A stretch of DNA of 64,000 nt from Brevundimonas sp. A19_0 (GTDB taxonomy: Bacteria; Pseudomonadota; Alphaproteobacteria; Caulobacterales; Caulobacteraceae). Below are positions 16,753 through 25,874 of this stretch, piece by piece. The translations under genes were made by a program, and so were the position numbers. A model generated the notes under the pieces. That model saw only the letters and a list, made by a program, of their open reading frames with translations. It was not told the DNA's origin and ran no database searches. Each line of letters starts with the position of its first letter. The stretch's first letter is position 1. The stretch is taken from assembly GCF_017744255.1 (NCBI RefSeq), contig NZ_JAGHQP010000006.1, positions 62,001 through 126,000 of the forward strand. The letters run 5' to 3'.

Positions 16753-17621
16753 TCGCTCGCCTCGGTCGTTTGCGGCTCGCCGTCGACCCGAACCCCGGCC
16801 AGTCGAAGATGCTCCTCCAGCAAGTCCTGAACAGCATTCGCCCCGTCACCAAGAGGCCAGGTTCCATTGAAGGCGGCCAGACAGGCCAGCAGGGCATGAG
16901 ACGCCAAGGTCAAAGCGCGCGCGATGCCATCACCGTCGGGCCCCGTGACGTGCCCCGACCAACTCCCGTCCGGGTTCATCTCCAGATGCCGGGCCAGTGA
17001 ATGAAACGATGGATGCGCCGAGCCCGAGGAGAGCATCTTGTAGAACATGTAGAAGTCGTCGGACTGGCCCTCAGCCGCCAACGCCTCGATTCCGAGCCGC
17101 GGCTGACCACGCAGTTCCCGATCCGCGGTCGCCACCCGAGCCTCAAGAAACGGCACCAAGGTCGGATCGGAGGCACCCGAACGCGCCATCTGGGCCAGCA
17201 GCGCTCGATCACGTCTACGTTGGCTGCGAAGCTCGTCAATCCGAAGCGCCTCGACCGCAGCGATCGGGGCCGTGTGGAGATAGCTCAACCAAAGGCTGTT
17301 CTCGTAGAGACCGCGAACCAGCGTCTCCGTCTCCAGCGTCATGCCTCGTTCGGCGAGAAGTACGGCGGCCTGAAACCCGGACAGGGTCCGGATCAGGAAC
17401 CGTGTGGCGATGCAGATCGGCTCGTGGGTGCTGTGACCGATGCAGGCGGCCTCCGCGCTATTCATGATGCGCTGGCCCACGCCGTTGATTCGGTCGGCGA
17501 AGTCGAACCACTGCTGATTCAGTTCCCGCAGGCGCGGCACCATTCGCGCGATGGCCTCGGACAGGAAGCCGTCGCGTCGGATCGAAAGGATCGCCGGGTG
17601 GGTCTCGAGCTCAGGGTTCAT
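16749..17621 (-). CDS. DUF5677 domain-containing protein
   Basis: The ATG at 17621 gives 290 residues and overlaps the end of the upstream gene by 11 bp. 'RFLIRTLSGFQAAVLLAERGMTLETETLVRGLYEN' (about residues 72-107) matches the usual helical core of DUF5677 proteins. This poorly characterised helical family is often found in defence islands. There is no signal peptide or membrane segment. It sits between a PD-(D/E)XK-like gene and a HEPN-like gene in one operon. Confidence 0.7.
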   Translation of the reverse strand: MNPELETHPAILSIRRDGFLSEAIARMVPRLRELNQQWFDFADRINGVGQRIMNSAEAACIGHSTHEPICIATRFLIRTLSGFQAAVLLAERGMTLETETLVRGLYENSLWLSYLHTAPIAAVEALRIDELRSQRRRDRALLAQMARSGASDPTLVPFLEARVATADRELRGQPRLGIEALAAEGQSDDFYMFYKMLSSGSAHPSFHSLARHLEMNPDGSWSGHVTGPDGDGIARALTLASHALLACLAAFNGTWPLGDGANAVQDLLEEHLRLAGVRVDGEPQTTEASE

Positions 17622-19035
17622 CGGGGCCAGGTTCGATCTCGTCGTCCCTGCTTTGCGCGGGAAGGAAATCCCCCAGCCTCGGCATGGGCGCATCTGCGTC
17701 CTGGATCAGGGTCTGGGACCAGAGGATGGCGTGCGGATAGTGGGCACGACACATCATCTCGCCGTCCTGGTCGAACCAATGCGTCGCCTCCGGCAGGAGT
17801 TCGAAGGGAACAGGGTGACGCGCGAACGGATTGTGGAACACTTCCATCTCCGCCGACCACGGCTCGTAGCTTTGAGGCCAGAGCGACCGGTACGCCTCGC
17901 TGGCCACGTCGAGACAGAAGGGAATGCCTTCGAGGGCGCCGGGGGTTCGGTCGAAGAACCGGCCGATGCGGACATAGCGCAGACCGTCCGGCGGACCTGC
18001 CGCCGAAGCCATCACCCGATTGAGCTTGGCCATCGAGCAGGCGTTGGAGAAGATGACCGCCGACAACTCGGCGTGCCGATCATCCGTGAAGAGGCCCGCC
18101 GGAAACGCCGACGGTCCGAGAAGGTGGGAGGCCAACACCGGTTTGGGAACGGGTCGACCATCGACCTCGACCACCTCCGCGCCTTGACCGTACAGGTAGC
18201 CGATCAGGCCCTCCCGGCTCCAAGTCATCGAGGCAGGGGCCTGGAAGTCCGCCAAGGCGATCATGAAGGGCTTGCCGGCTACGTGCGGCAGGGCGTGATA
18301 GTTCCGCTCCAACTTGTTCCCGAGCGTCTTGGCGAACCGCACCGCGGCAGGTCCGAAGAACAGCTCTTCACGCGCCTGCGGCGGCTGGCCGCGCGGCGCA
18401 TTGACATGCTCATAGAGGACGGCCGGATTGGCAGTGACGGCTTCGACCCAGGCCTCGTCCCCTTTCCGGTTCTCGATGTGGAAGTCCGGCGACTCATGAG
18501 GCTGGGTCACCAGCAACCCCTGCTCCCGAAACGAGGCGAGCAGCTGAGCTTCCCATAGCCGCGTATGGAAGTTCACGGTCTGGCAGTCGCCGGCCCAGGT
18601 CTTGTCGGGGTTTGGGAGCGCCAGATAGAGCTGATTGAGAATCCACCCCGCCCGCTGATGCGTCCGGGCTCGCAGCAGATCGAAGGCTTGGCTGGGAACG
18701 CGCCCCTTCAAATCATGCAGGGCGGGTCGGGCGGCTGTGTTGGCCGGAAGCGGCTCTAACGGCTCGCCCTCCCGCAACAGGAGCTTGATCCGCGCCTTGG
18801 TCTCTTCAAGCGATGCGAAGCCGTGCTCATCGGCGACCACAGTCCAGACATGATCGACGCGGCGCCGCATGACGAGCACACCGAACACGCCGGTGATGTC
18901 GTCGCACCTCGCGATACCGCAAGCCGTCCCGTCGGCGTCGCGCCAAGCGCCTACAGGCGGACGGTCGCCAAACCCATGTCCGCGCGGCAGCGCGAGGGCG
19001 TAGACGTCGAACAGGCTCTGCGGAAGCTCTTCCAT
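17611..19035 (-). CDS. Hypothetical protein with a PD-(D/E)XK-like segment
   Basis: The start at 19035 (MEELPQSLFD...) gives 474 residues; the reading frame stays open upstream, but those residues look non-coding. Near the middle, 'LWEAQLLASF' (Glu162), 'ESPDFHI' (Asp184) and 'WVEAVTA' (Glu198) fit the order of a restriction-fold nuclease. The usual final Lys is replaced by Ala, so the site may be inactive or use another residue. I do not recognise the rest. It is the first gene of a three-gene operon ending with the HEPN-like gene, and is divergent from the broken gene at 19,100. Confidence 0.65.
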   Translation of the reverse strand: MEELPQSLFDVYALALPRGHGFGDRPPVGAWRDADGTACGIARCDDITGVFGVLVMRRRVDHVWTVVADEHGFASLEETKARIKLLLREGEPLEPLPANTAARPALHDLKGRVPSQAFDLLRARTHQRAGWILNQLYLALPNPDKTWAGDCQTVNFHTRLWEAQLLASFREQGLLVTQPHESPDFHIENRKGDEAWVEAVTANPAVLYEHVNAPRGQPPQAREELFFGPAAVRFAKTLGNKLERNYHALPHVAGKPFMIALADFQAPASMTWSREGLIGYLYGQGAEVVEVDGRPVPKPVLASHLLGPSAFPAGLFTDDRHAELSAVIFSNACSMAKLNRVMASAAGPPDGLRYVRIGRFFDRTPGALEGIPFCLDVASEAYRSLWPQSYEPWSAEMEVFHNPFARHPVPFELLPEATHWFDQDGEMMCRAHYPHAILWSQTLIQDADAPMPRLGDFLPAQSRDDEIEPGPDEP

Positions 19036-19099
19036 CACGCCTATGTAGAAAGCTTGGCGGCAGGTGTCGCAACCTCTCTCAGCCAGCGGAGCGCAGACC

Positions 19100-19698
19100 A
19101 TGGACTTCACCGAGATCCTGAACCGTCCGTTCCGCTGGCCGAAGGCGGGCGACAAGCTGTTCAGCGCCTCGTCCCGCTGGGACGGGAACGCCCATCTGGA
19201 GCCGCACGGCCATGGCCGGCTGGTGATGATGATGAACGGCTACAAGTGCGGCGCGGACATGATGGTCCAGCAGGCGACCGCTAACCGCTTCGACCAGGAA
19301 GCGCTCGTCTATCCGATCATCTTCAACTACCGCCAGTACATCGAACTCTCTTTGAAATACCTGATCGCCAGCTACGGGCGGTCGGTTGGGGTCGAGGCGA
19401 ACTGGAAGACCCATTCGCTGACGGTGCTCTGGGCCTGACCATCGAGACGGTCAGCCGATACGGCGATCAGGACGACGACGGAGGGAGCGAGGCGGTGGCC
19501 GCCATTGTGGCGGAGTTCGCCAAGGTCGATCCCGGCTCCTTCTCCTATCGCTATCCCGTCGACACCAAGGGAAAACTGATCGAGCTGGCCCACGACCGCC
19601 TCGATCTGGGGGCCCTGGCGGATGTGATGAACGCTGTCGACGGATACTTCAGCGGCTGCGATGGCTACCTCGACCACCTACAGAGCGCCGGCCCCTGA
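19100..19698 (+). pseudogene. Frameshifted hypothetical gene
   Basis: The frame opened by the ATG at 19100 stops at 19,436-19,438 after 'NWKTHSLTVLWA'. A second frame takes over at once, reading 'TIETVSRYGDQDDDGGSEA' and then 'VDTKGKLIELAHDRLDLG' to 19,698. The join reads as one continuous protein of about 198 residues if a single base is added or lost around 19,430-19,440. The product is not recognised; 'FNYRQYIELSLKYLIASYG' is helical and the 'R...H' spacing recalls HEPN-type proteins, weakly. Either a real inactivating mutation or a sequencing error explains it. Confidence 0.65.
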
Positions 19699-19778
19699 TC
19701 GGTCCCCTGCCATCGCTCGGCCGAAGGCTTGACGACAGCGGCTGGACAGCAGAACCGTCGTGATCGTACGCCCTCAAG

Positions 19779-21488
19779 ATGGCCCCTAGCTCTCCAAAAC
19801 CTCGCGCCGCGCCGACGCTGAACCTGAGCGACCTTCTGCTCCACAGCAAAGCTCTGGAGCCGCTTTCCGCCGTCGATCAGCAACGCCTCACCGAACTCCA
19901 GGCCCTCGACATCGCCGGCTGGAACGAAGCCGACGTCAGGGGCGAGATCATCGACCCTGTCGTGCGGCTCCTCGGCTACCGCAAGGGAGACGTGTTCTCG
20001 GTGGATCGCGAGCGTCCGGTCGAGTTCCGCGACGGTCACCGCCGGATCGACTACGCGGCCACGGTCTGGTCCGAGAATTTCTGGCTCATCGAAGCCAAAC
20101 GCCCCAAACCCCGCTCGCGCGGATTTTTGCAGGCCGACCTCGACCAGGCGCTTCACTATGCGATCCATCCGGAGATCAACGCCGCGCTGGTGGTGCTGAC
20201 GGACGGCGACCTCTGGGAGGTATACGACCGGGAGACCAGCGTCGCTCGTCCGATCCTTCGTTTCCGCCGCCGCGATCTGGCGGCCTCGTTCGACGACCTG
20301 CGCGCGCTCCTCGGCCCTTGGCAGGCGTGGTTTCTGGAACGGCGACGGATCGTGCGGCTGGTGGACCGGGTCTTCGATCACGAGGTCAATCTCGGCCGGG
20401 TGGAGGAGTTTCGCGACCTGATCGACCGGCGGGTCCAGAAGAAGCGAGGACGCATCCTCGACAACTTCCGCGCCTCGGTGTCGTCGACCAAGGAAGCCGC
20501 CGCGCGAAGGGATTACCTCGCAAGCCGGGACATCGCCGAACTCGTCGATATCCGTCTCTTCCAGCCTCTGTCCTTCGGCGACCTGGAGATCATCGCCCAG
20601 CGCCTGACGGCTCTGGGCGGGCGCGGCGCCTTTCCCGTCCTGCACCGGCTTCTCGACGACCTGCCTCGCGATGCGAACCACCTCTATTGGCCCCATGCGG
20701 TTTGGGTGCTGATCACCCTGGAGGACGCGGGGATCGAACCAAGTTGGCTGCCGGCCTGGCTCGGCGTGGGCCAGTCCAGCGTGCCGCTTGCCCCGGCGAT
20801 CGCGAAGCTGATTGACCTGTGCCTGACCTATTTCGCCGCTTCGCCCGGTCATCAGGCGGTGCTGCTCTGGTCGGCCGCCGCCTGCCGTCAGTTCAAGATT
20901 CTAGCCCACGTCGCACCGGAGATCGAGGAGCACGCCCGGGCGCTGCACGCCCTGAACCGCTACCTCGGCGAGGAGCTGTCCTTCCAGCAAATCGTCACCT
21001 CCCCGGAAGGTCAGATGCTGAACGAAATCTCACGCCTGACCCTGAGGGCCACGGCCAGCTTCGTCGCCGGCTGTCGCGACGGGCACAATCGGTTCCGGGT
21101 CGAACAGGCCAGGGAGCAGGTGCGCCGGATGTGGACTCGTGAGCTGCAACTGCTCGACCGCACGCCGAACTACTGGGCGCTGAGGCGGGATCGCGACCTG
21201 GGCGACCTCTCAAGCGTCGAGGCTGCGGCCGTGACCTGGGACGAACTCGCGCACAACCTGCTGTGCGTCGTCGCGCACTCGCCGCGATGGCGAGAGTATG
21301 TCTTGTCCCAGCATCTGGAGACGGTCGAACGAATGGCGGCTCACGGATATTGGTCCGCGCGAAAGCTGCTCGGATGGCCGACCGAAGGCAAGGCCGATCC
21401 GGCGCCGGAGGGATGGGCGGCCGAGCGCTTCTTCTTCGGAGACACGACCACCGCCGCACGGCTGGCGACGGCCTACCGTCGAGTTTAG
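19779..21488 (+). CDS. Stand-alone nuclease with HsdR N-terminal-type domain
   Basis: The 569-residue protein has, at residues 51-110, 'EADVRGEIIDPVVRLLGY', then 'RRIDYAATVWSENFWLIEAKRP', giving Glu56, Asp91, Glu105 and Lys107. This is the PD-(D/E)XK core found at the N-terminus of type I restriction HsdR subunits. The helicase half of HsdR is absent; residues 200-569 are an unrecognised helical region. No HsdM or HsdS gene is adjacent, so this is not a classic type I system. The membrane-protein gene follows after 37 bp and may be its partner. Confidence 0.75.
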   Translation: MAPSSPKPRAAPTLNLSDLLLHSKALEPLSAVDQQRLTELQALDIAGWNEADVRGEIIDPVVRLLGYRKGDVFSVDRERPVEFRDGHRRIDYAATVWSENFWLIEAKRPKPRSRGFLQADLDQALHYAIHPEINAALVVLTDGDLWEVYDRETSVARPILRFRRRDLAASFDDLRALLGPWQAWFLERRRIVRLVDRVFDHEVNLGRVEEFRDLIDRRVQKKRGRILDNFRASVSSTKEAAARRDYLASRDIAELVDIRLFQPLSFGDLEIIAQRLTALGGRGAFPVLHRLLDDLPRDANHLYWPHAVWVLITLEDAGIEPSWLPAWLGVGQSSVPLAPAIAKLIDLCLTYFAASPGHQAVLLWSAAACRQFKILAHVAPEIEEHARALHALNRYLGEELSFQQIVTSPEGQMLNEISRLTLRATASFVAGCRDGHNRFRVEQAREQVRRMWTRELQLLDRTPNYWALRRDRDLGDLSSVEAAAVTWDELAHNLLCVVAHSPRWREYVLSQHLETVERMAAHGYWSARKLLGWPTEGKADPAPEGWAAERFFFGDTTTAARLATAYRRV

Positions 21489-21525
21489 CTGTCCGGATGA
21501 CGGTCAGGCGCGATATGGTTTGCCC

Positions 21526-22080
21526 ATGACCTATTGGGCGACTGTTTTCAAACGCGCCGCGCGCGAGACCCTGGCGCTGACGCCGTGGGCATCACCGGCC
21601 AAGGCCGTCTTCAGTGTCATTCCCACCCTCGTCGCGGCCGTCGCCGCCTACGCCCTGACCAGCAGTCCGGTGCAGACCGGATTGATCACCCTCGCCGTAA
21701 CCCTGGCGTTGGCGACAAGCGCCTTCGTCTGGAAAATGGCAACCGTTCCGCCCGCCATGGCCCGCGAAGCCGAACAGGCGCTGGCCGCGTTGACTCCATC
21801 GGAAGATGCGAAGGCGGCGGCCGAGAAACGCCGCCGACGCGGTGTCATCGACGATCTGGTGAGACTCTATCCGCTCGTCGCGGATTCGATGCCGCCTGAG
21901 ATCGCGGCCGGCATCGAACTGCCTCCCATGGAGTGGCTCAACGAAGAACTCGCCCGCCGCGACGAGGACTGGCAGATCATCGAAACGCGCGGTCGCGAAT
22001 ATTGGACGCTGGAGGTTCGCGCCATGACGCCGGAGGAGAAGATCACTGTGGCGGCACGATCCGGGCAGAGCGCGCTCTGA
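21526..22080 (+). CDS. Small membrane protein with two transmembrane segments
   Basis: The ATG at 21526 gives 184 residues. Two hydrophobic stretches at about residues 24-45 ('AVFSVIPTLVAAVAAYAL') and 50-70 ('TGLITLAVTLALATSAFVW') look like a membrane hairpin. They are followed by a charged cytoplasmic part. The gene starts 37 bp after the nuclease gene on the same strand. A membrane effector paired with a nucleic-acid sensor is a common defence layout, but nothing shows that directly here. Confidence 0.65.
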   Translation: MTYWATVFKRAARETLALTPWASPAKAVFSVIPTLVAAVAAYALTSSPVQTGLITLAVTLALATSAFVWKMATVPPAMAREAEQALAALTPSEDAKAAAEKRRRRGVIDDLVRLYPLVADSMPPEIAAGIELPPMEWLNEELARRDEDWQIIETRGREYWTLEVRAMTPEEKITVAARSGQSAL

Positions 22081-22386
22081 AAGCGCGCCATCGGAGAGCG
22101 GCGCCACGGAGGCCTTGCGGGCGCGGCGGTAGACAGCCCGCCCCTACCCACGGATCGCAGGCGATCAGAACGACCGCGTCCTGGACGACCAGATCGCGAC
22201 GAGGCCGGCCTTGCGCCCACAGCCTTCGAGGCCCATCTTGATTTCGCCGTCAACGTCGGCACGCCCGCTGCTGTGGCGAAGGTCTCTCGGGATCAGCGTC
22301 TTTTTGGACTCCCCCTCTTCACGCCTTTCCTTTGATCGGGCCATGAAGCGAGCAGCGCGTTTCGACAGGCCCAGACAGAGGACGGC
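22081..22386. other. Gene-free region
   Basis: Just over 300 bp without a convincing gene, repeat or hairpin. It presumably carries the promoter for the gene at 22,387. Confidence 0.4.
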
Positions 22387-23517
22387 ATGTACACCTCAAT
22401 TTCCGGCGCCAAGAAGCGCGCCGCATCTCTTCACAGAGCGCTGCAAGACAGCGCCTTCGTTGTCCCCCATGGTCACTGCCTTGAGGCCATGGCCCGCGCC
22501 GGGGGCTATGCTTCCTGGCACGAACTGAACCAGGTTGCCGCGCCCGATGCGACCGGCGATCCGGCCACAGCGCGACGGCGTCTGCTGAACTTCCTTCCCA
22601 AACCCTGCCACGCCGCCACGCGCGCTTGGCTGAACCGCGAGCCGGCGGCGCCCGACACCGCCGTCCCGGACATTCCGCCCCGCTGGTATTCCGATGTCGC
22701 CCCGTACTGGATGGCGTCGATGGGTCTGCATCGCCGGCACACGGCGCTGGTGCGGCGCGGCTCGGGTCCCGGACAGAGACTCCGCGAAGACCTGGTGATC
22801 GGCCTCCTCGTCAATCAGCACGGCGGCCCGTCGCCGACGCCATGGCTGGACCCCCGCAGCCTCGCCCTCGTCTATCGCGGCGACCTGCGCACCCTCTATC
22901 GCGCCACCATCGACCATCCGAACTTCGAGACCGAGTTCGCCAACCTTGTGAACGCCGGCGTTCTGGATTGGCGTCCGGACGGGCGAGATGGCCCGTCGTT
23001 ATGGGTATGCGCGCCCCAGGGGCTCCAGGCCGCCGTCGAGGAGGACGCCGTTGGCATGGCCCTGCACTGGATCGAGGGCGCCCCCGAATCCGGTGAAGGT
23101 GAGGTCAGGCTGACCCAGGCGCTCGCCGTGCTGGGCGTTGATCACCCCGCCGCGGTCTCCTCCGCCCTGCTTCGTCGTAACGCCGGCGCTTATACGGGGC
23201 CTGGCGGCGAAATGCTGTCGGTGTTGACGGACCTCGCGGTAGCGGGGTCCTTGCGGTCGTTCGCTCTGGCCTACGATCTCTTCGTGCGCATGCGACCGGA
23301 GGCGCGCGACTATGTCCGCGCCCGCCTGCCCGCCAAGATCGTGTCGGGGTATCTCCCGGGTCTCGGCTATTCGGCTGAAGTCCTGCACCGCTGGCTCACA
23401 GATCATCCCGATTGGGCCGAAGCCCTCAAGGTCGCGGCGGAAACGCCCGAGACCCTGATCCGTGAGGTCAGCGCGATGGAGGCGAGCCTTTCGAACGCCC
23501 GGCCGGCCGCCGCCTGA
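22387..23517 (+). CDS. Hypothetical protein
   Basis: A 376-residue soluble protein that I do not recognise. The N-terminus 'SGAKKRAASLHRALQDSAF' followed by 'LEAMARAGGYASWHELNQ' (about residues 6-50) reads as a small helical domain seen at the start of some element-borne proteins. The rest is helical and rich in Ala, Arg and Pro. It is followed by a strong terminator hairpin at 23,572. It converges on the ParB-like gene. Composition is like its neighbours. Confidence 0.65.
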   Translation: MYTSISGAKKRAASLHRALQDSAFVVPHGHCLEAMARAGGYASWHELNQVAAPDATGDPATARRRLLNFLPKPCHAATRAWLNREPAAPDTAVPDIPPRWYSDVAPYWMASMGLHRRHTALVRRGSGPGQRLREDLVIGLLVNQHGGPSPTPWLDPRSLALVYRGDLRTLYRATIDHPNFETEFANLVNAGVLDWRPDGRDGPSLWVCAPQGLQAAVEEDAVGMALHWIEGAPESGEGEVRLTQALAVLGVDHPAAVSSALLRRNAGAYTGPGGEMLSVLTDLAVAGSLRSFALAYDLFVRMRPEARDYVRARLPAKIVSGYLPGLGYSAEVLHRWLTDHPDWAEALKVAAETPETLIREVSAMEASLSNARPAAA

Positions 23518-23571
23518 CGGCGACGGCGTTTCCCGTCCTTCGTCGGTACGATGCCATCGGCGCAAAAGAAA

Positions 23572-23606
23572 GCCGCGCGCCCCCAAAGGGCGCGCGGCGA
23601 GTTTTT
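23572..23606 (+). terminator. Rho-independent terminator between convergent genes
   Basis: An 11-bp GC stem with arms GCCGCGCGCCC (23572-23582) and GGGCGCGCGGC (23588-23598) and a 5-nt loop is followed by five Ts at 23602-23606. It would stop transcription from the gene at 22,387. It may also work for the ParB gene on the minus strand, where a T-rich run follows. Nearly the same hairpin recurs at 37,844-37,869. Confidence 0.75.
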
Positions 23607-23616
23607 CCGCTTGCGG

Positions 23617-25638
23617 CTACTCCGCCGCGAACGGATAGGCGTCGTCCTCCGGCGGCGCTTCGGCCGCATCCGGCGCGGCCTCGACCGCCGCCGTCCGCAG
23701 CAGGGGCGGCAGCCAGCCCTTCCCGGCGATCAGCGTCTCCGCCGCCTCGGCCATGTCCGCCTTCTCCATCCCGGCGATGCGGTCAGCGTCGGACTGGCCG
23801 ACGCCTTCCGTCACCGCCTCCAGCACCCGCGCCTTGGACGCCCGGCCGAAGTATGACGTGGCGGTCGCCGTCCAGGTCGTCGTCATATCCAGCCCCATCG
23901 CCGTCGCCAGCGTGTCGGCATGGCCCCACGCCCCGGGCCTGCGGTCGTGCGGGTCGCGGAGGGCGTTGACCGCCAGCGAGGCGCAATGGGCCAGCAGATC
24001 CAGCAGGTCCGAGGGCGGCATGGCCGCCAGCGCCGACCAGAGGTCCCGGGCCGCGTTGGGCAGACGCGCCGCCCACGCCTCGCCGCGTTCGGCGATCCGC
24101 CGTCCGGCAGGGCCTTCGCCGACGCCGGGCGCGTACCGCTCCAGCCCCATGACGCCCAGCCGGACCTGCAGCACGGTCGGCTGGTCATAGGGCGGATAGA
24201 AGACCTGCAGGGCGAAGGCGTGGACCACCACCACGAGGGCCATGTTCGCATCCGCCGCCAGCGCGTCGCGCAGGCCCGCCGTGCGATGGGCGGTCAGGTC
24301 GAGCACCAGCTTCTCGGAGAGCGGCGCCAGCCCCTCGTCCGCGCCCGGTTCGGCGCCCTCCCCGTCCCCAACCGGGGCGTTGTCCTCCACCTCGCCGCCG
24401 CCTTCGTCGTCGGGCTGCGCCGTCTCCTCCGGCTCCGGCAGGGCGTCCTCCAACCGGACCAGACCGCGCTCGAAGCGGGCCACGCCGTCATGACCGAGGG
24501 TGACGATCACGCCCGCCCGCGCCAGATTGTCGGGCCGATAGGCGAAGTCCGGGCCGAAGGCCTGCAAGGCCTTGTCGATCTCCTCCAGCCGGGCGTCCAC
24601 CTCCGGCGGCAACATCTCGGCGGCGTCCGTCTCCGAGACGAGCCGGTCATACTCCTCCGACAGGGCGGCGACCGCCGCCACGTCCTCCTCCGACCGCGCG
24701 ACCGCCTCCGGATAGGCCCGGCCCAAGCCGAGGCCGTAGGGGAAGTCCACATGGGCCTCGGCCCACTTCCAGCCCTCCTGAGCCCGGACCTCCTCGGCTA
24801 GCCCGGTCAGCTTGTCGGCGACCAGCCGGTCGAGCAGGACCACGTCCTCCAGCCAGCCGCCGCCGTCCTCGGTGAAGGGGTCGCGCAGCACCGCGCCGCC
24901 CTGCTCGGCGTAGACCTCGACGCCGACAAACCGGACCCGCCGGTCCCCGACCTGAACCTTGGCCTCGGTCATGGCGCGGCGGATGGCGTAGGCGGGCGTA
25001 TGCGGCCCGATCTGCTCGAACACCTGCCGCTGGCGCTCGTGGTCCTCGCTGACGGCGAAGGCCATGAGCTGGTCCAGGGTCACGCCGCCGCCGCGATAGG
25101 CGCCGATGAGGTCCGGGGCGACCGCCCCCAGCCGCAGCCGCTGGCGCACGACATGGGCCGACACCCCGAACCGGGCGGCGATTTCCTCCGGCCCGTAGCC
25201 CCGCTCCTCGGCCAGCCGCCGGAAGGCCTCGAACTGGTCGGCGGGATGCATGGCCTCGCGGGTGACGTTCTCGTCGAGGCTGATCTCGTGGGCGTCGTTG
25301 TCGGCGTCCACGATGACCCGCACCGGATGGGTGCGCTTGACCTGCTTGCGCTTGGCCAGCAGCCGCAACGCCTGACGGCGCCCCTCGCCGATGGTGACGA
25401 GGTAGGCGCCGGTGGGCGCGCCCTCCCCGTCCCGCTCGATCTCGACCACGGGCGGCTGCAACACCCCCTTGGCGTTGATGGAGGCGGCTAGCGCCTCAAG
25501 GGTGGCGGGCGCATGCGGGGTCTTCCGCGCGTTCCTCGGCGAGGCCTTGAGCCGGTTGAGCGGCACGGTGATCTCCGCGCCGTGCTGCGGCGCGGTGGCT
25601 TCCGCTGTCTGGGCGGTTTCGATGGGTTGAGCGTTCAT
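23617..25638 (-). CDS. ParB/RepB/Spo0J-type partition protein (large)
   Basis: The ATG at 25638, preceded by GGAGG, gives 673 residues. The ParB N-domain spans about residues 20-120 ('LNRLKASPRNARKT', 'VTIGEGRRQALRLLAK', 'DENVTREAMHPADQF'), with the arginine-rich CTP-binding patch. It is followed by a helix-turn-helix ('EEIAARFGVSAHVVRQRLRL', about 147-166). The remaining 480 residues hold a long acidic linker (about 400-440) and an unrecognised C-terminal domain. Large ParB-like proteins of this sort are frequent in alphaproteobacterial elements. No parA is next to it, so classical partition is doubtful and a regulatory role is possible. Confidence 0.82.
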   Translation of the reverse strand: MNAQPIETAQTAEATAPQHGAEITVPLNRLKASPRNARKTPHAPATLEALAASINAKGVLQPPVVEIERDGEGAPTGAYLVTIGEGRRQALRLLAKRKQVKRTHPVRVIVDADNDAHEISLDENVTREAMHPADQFEAFRRLAEERGYGPEEIAARFGVSAHVVRQRLRLGAVAPDLIGAYRGGGVTLDQLMAFAVSEDHERQRQVFEQIGPHTPAYAIRRAMTEAKVQVGDRRVRFVGVEVYAEQGGAVLRDPFTEDGGGWLEDVVLLDRLVADKLTGLAEEVRAQEGWKWAEAHVDFPYGLGLGRAYPEAVARSEEDVAAVAALSEEYDRLVSETDAAEMLPPEVDARLEEIDKALQAFGPDFAYRPDNLARAGVIVTLGHDGVARFERGLVRLEDALPEPEETAQPDDEGGGEVEDNAPVGDGEGAEPGADEGLAPLSEKLVLDLTAHRTAGLRDALAADANMALVVVVHAFALQVFYPPYDQPTVLQVRLGVMGLERYAPGVGEGPAGRRIAERGEAWAARLPNAARDLWSALAAMPPSDLLDLLAHCASLAVNALRDPHDRRPGAWGHADTLATAMGLDMTTTWTATATSYFGRASKARVLEAVTEGVGQSDADRIAGMEKADMAEAAETLIAGKGWLPPLLRTAAVEAAPDAAEAPPEDDAYPFAAE

Positions 25639-25874
25639 GTCTGCCTCCTTTGGGCATGGGTTGCAGGCACGCGAGGCGCGCGCCTGAAACCCTGCCCGTC
25701 GGCGAGACCGGGGTAGCAAAGGCCAGGGCGGACCGGCCGGAGGGGGATCGCCCGGCCTGCACAAGCCTGACGGCCATGACGATGCTGAGCCTCCTCGCCG
25801 GCGCGGAAGGTCGGGGAGACCGGCCGGTCCGGCGGCGCAGCCGCTTCACCCTGGCCTGCGCGAGGGCGGAGCCC

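Noticed and set aside
19779-21488. Type I restriction HsdR
   Set aside because: The helicase part is absent and no HsdM or HsdS gene is nearby; only the N-terminal nuclease domain matches.
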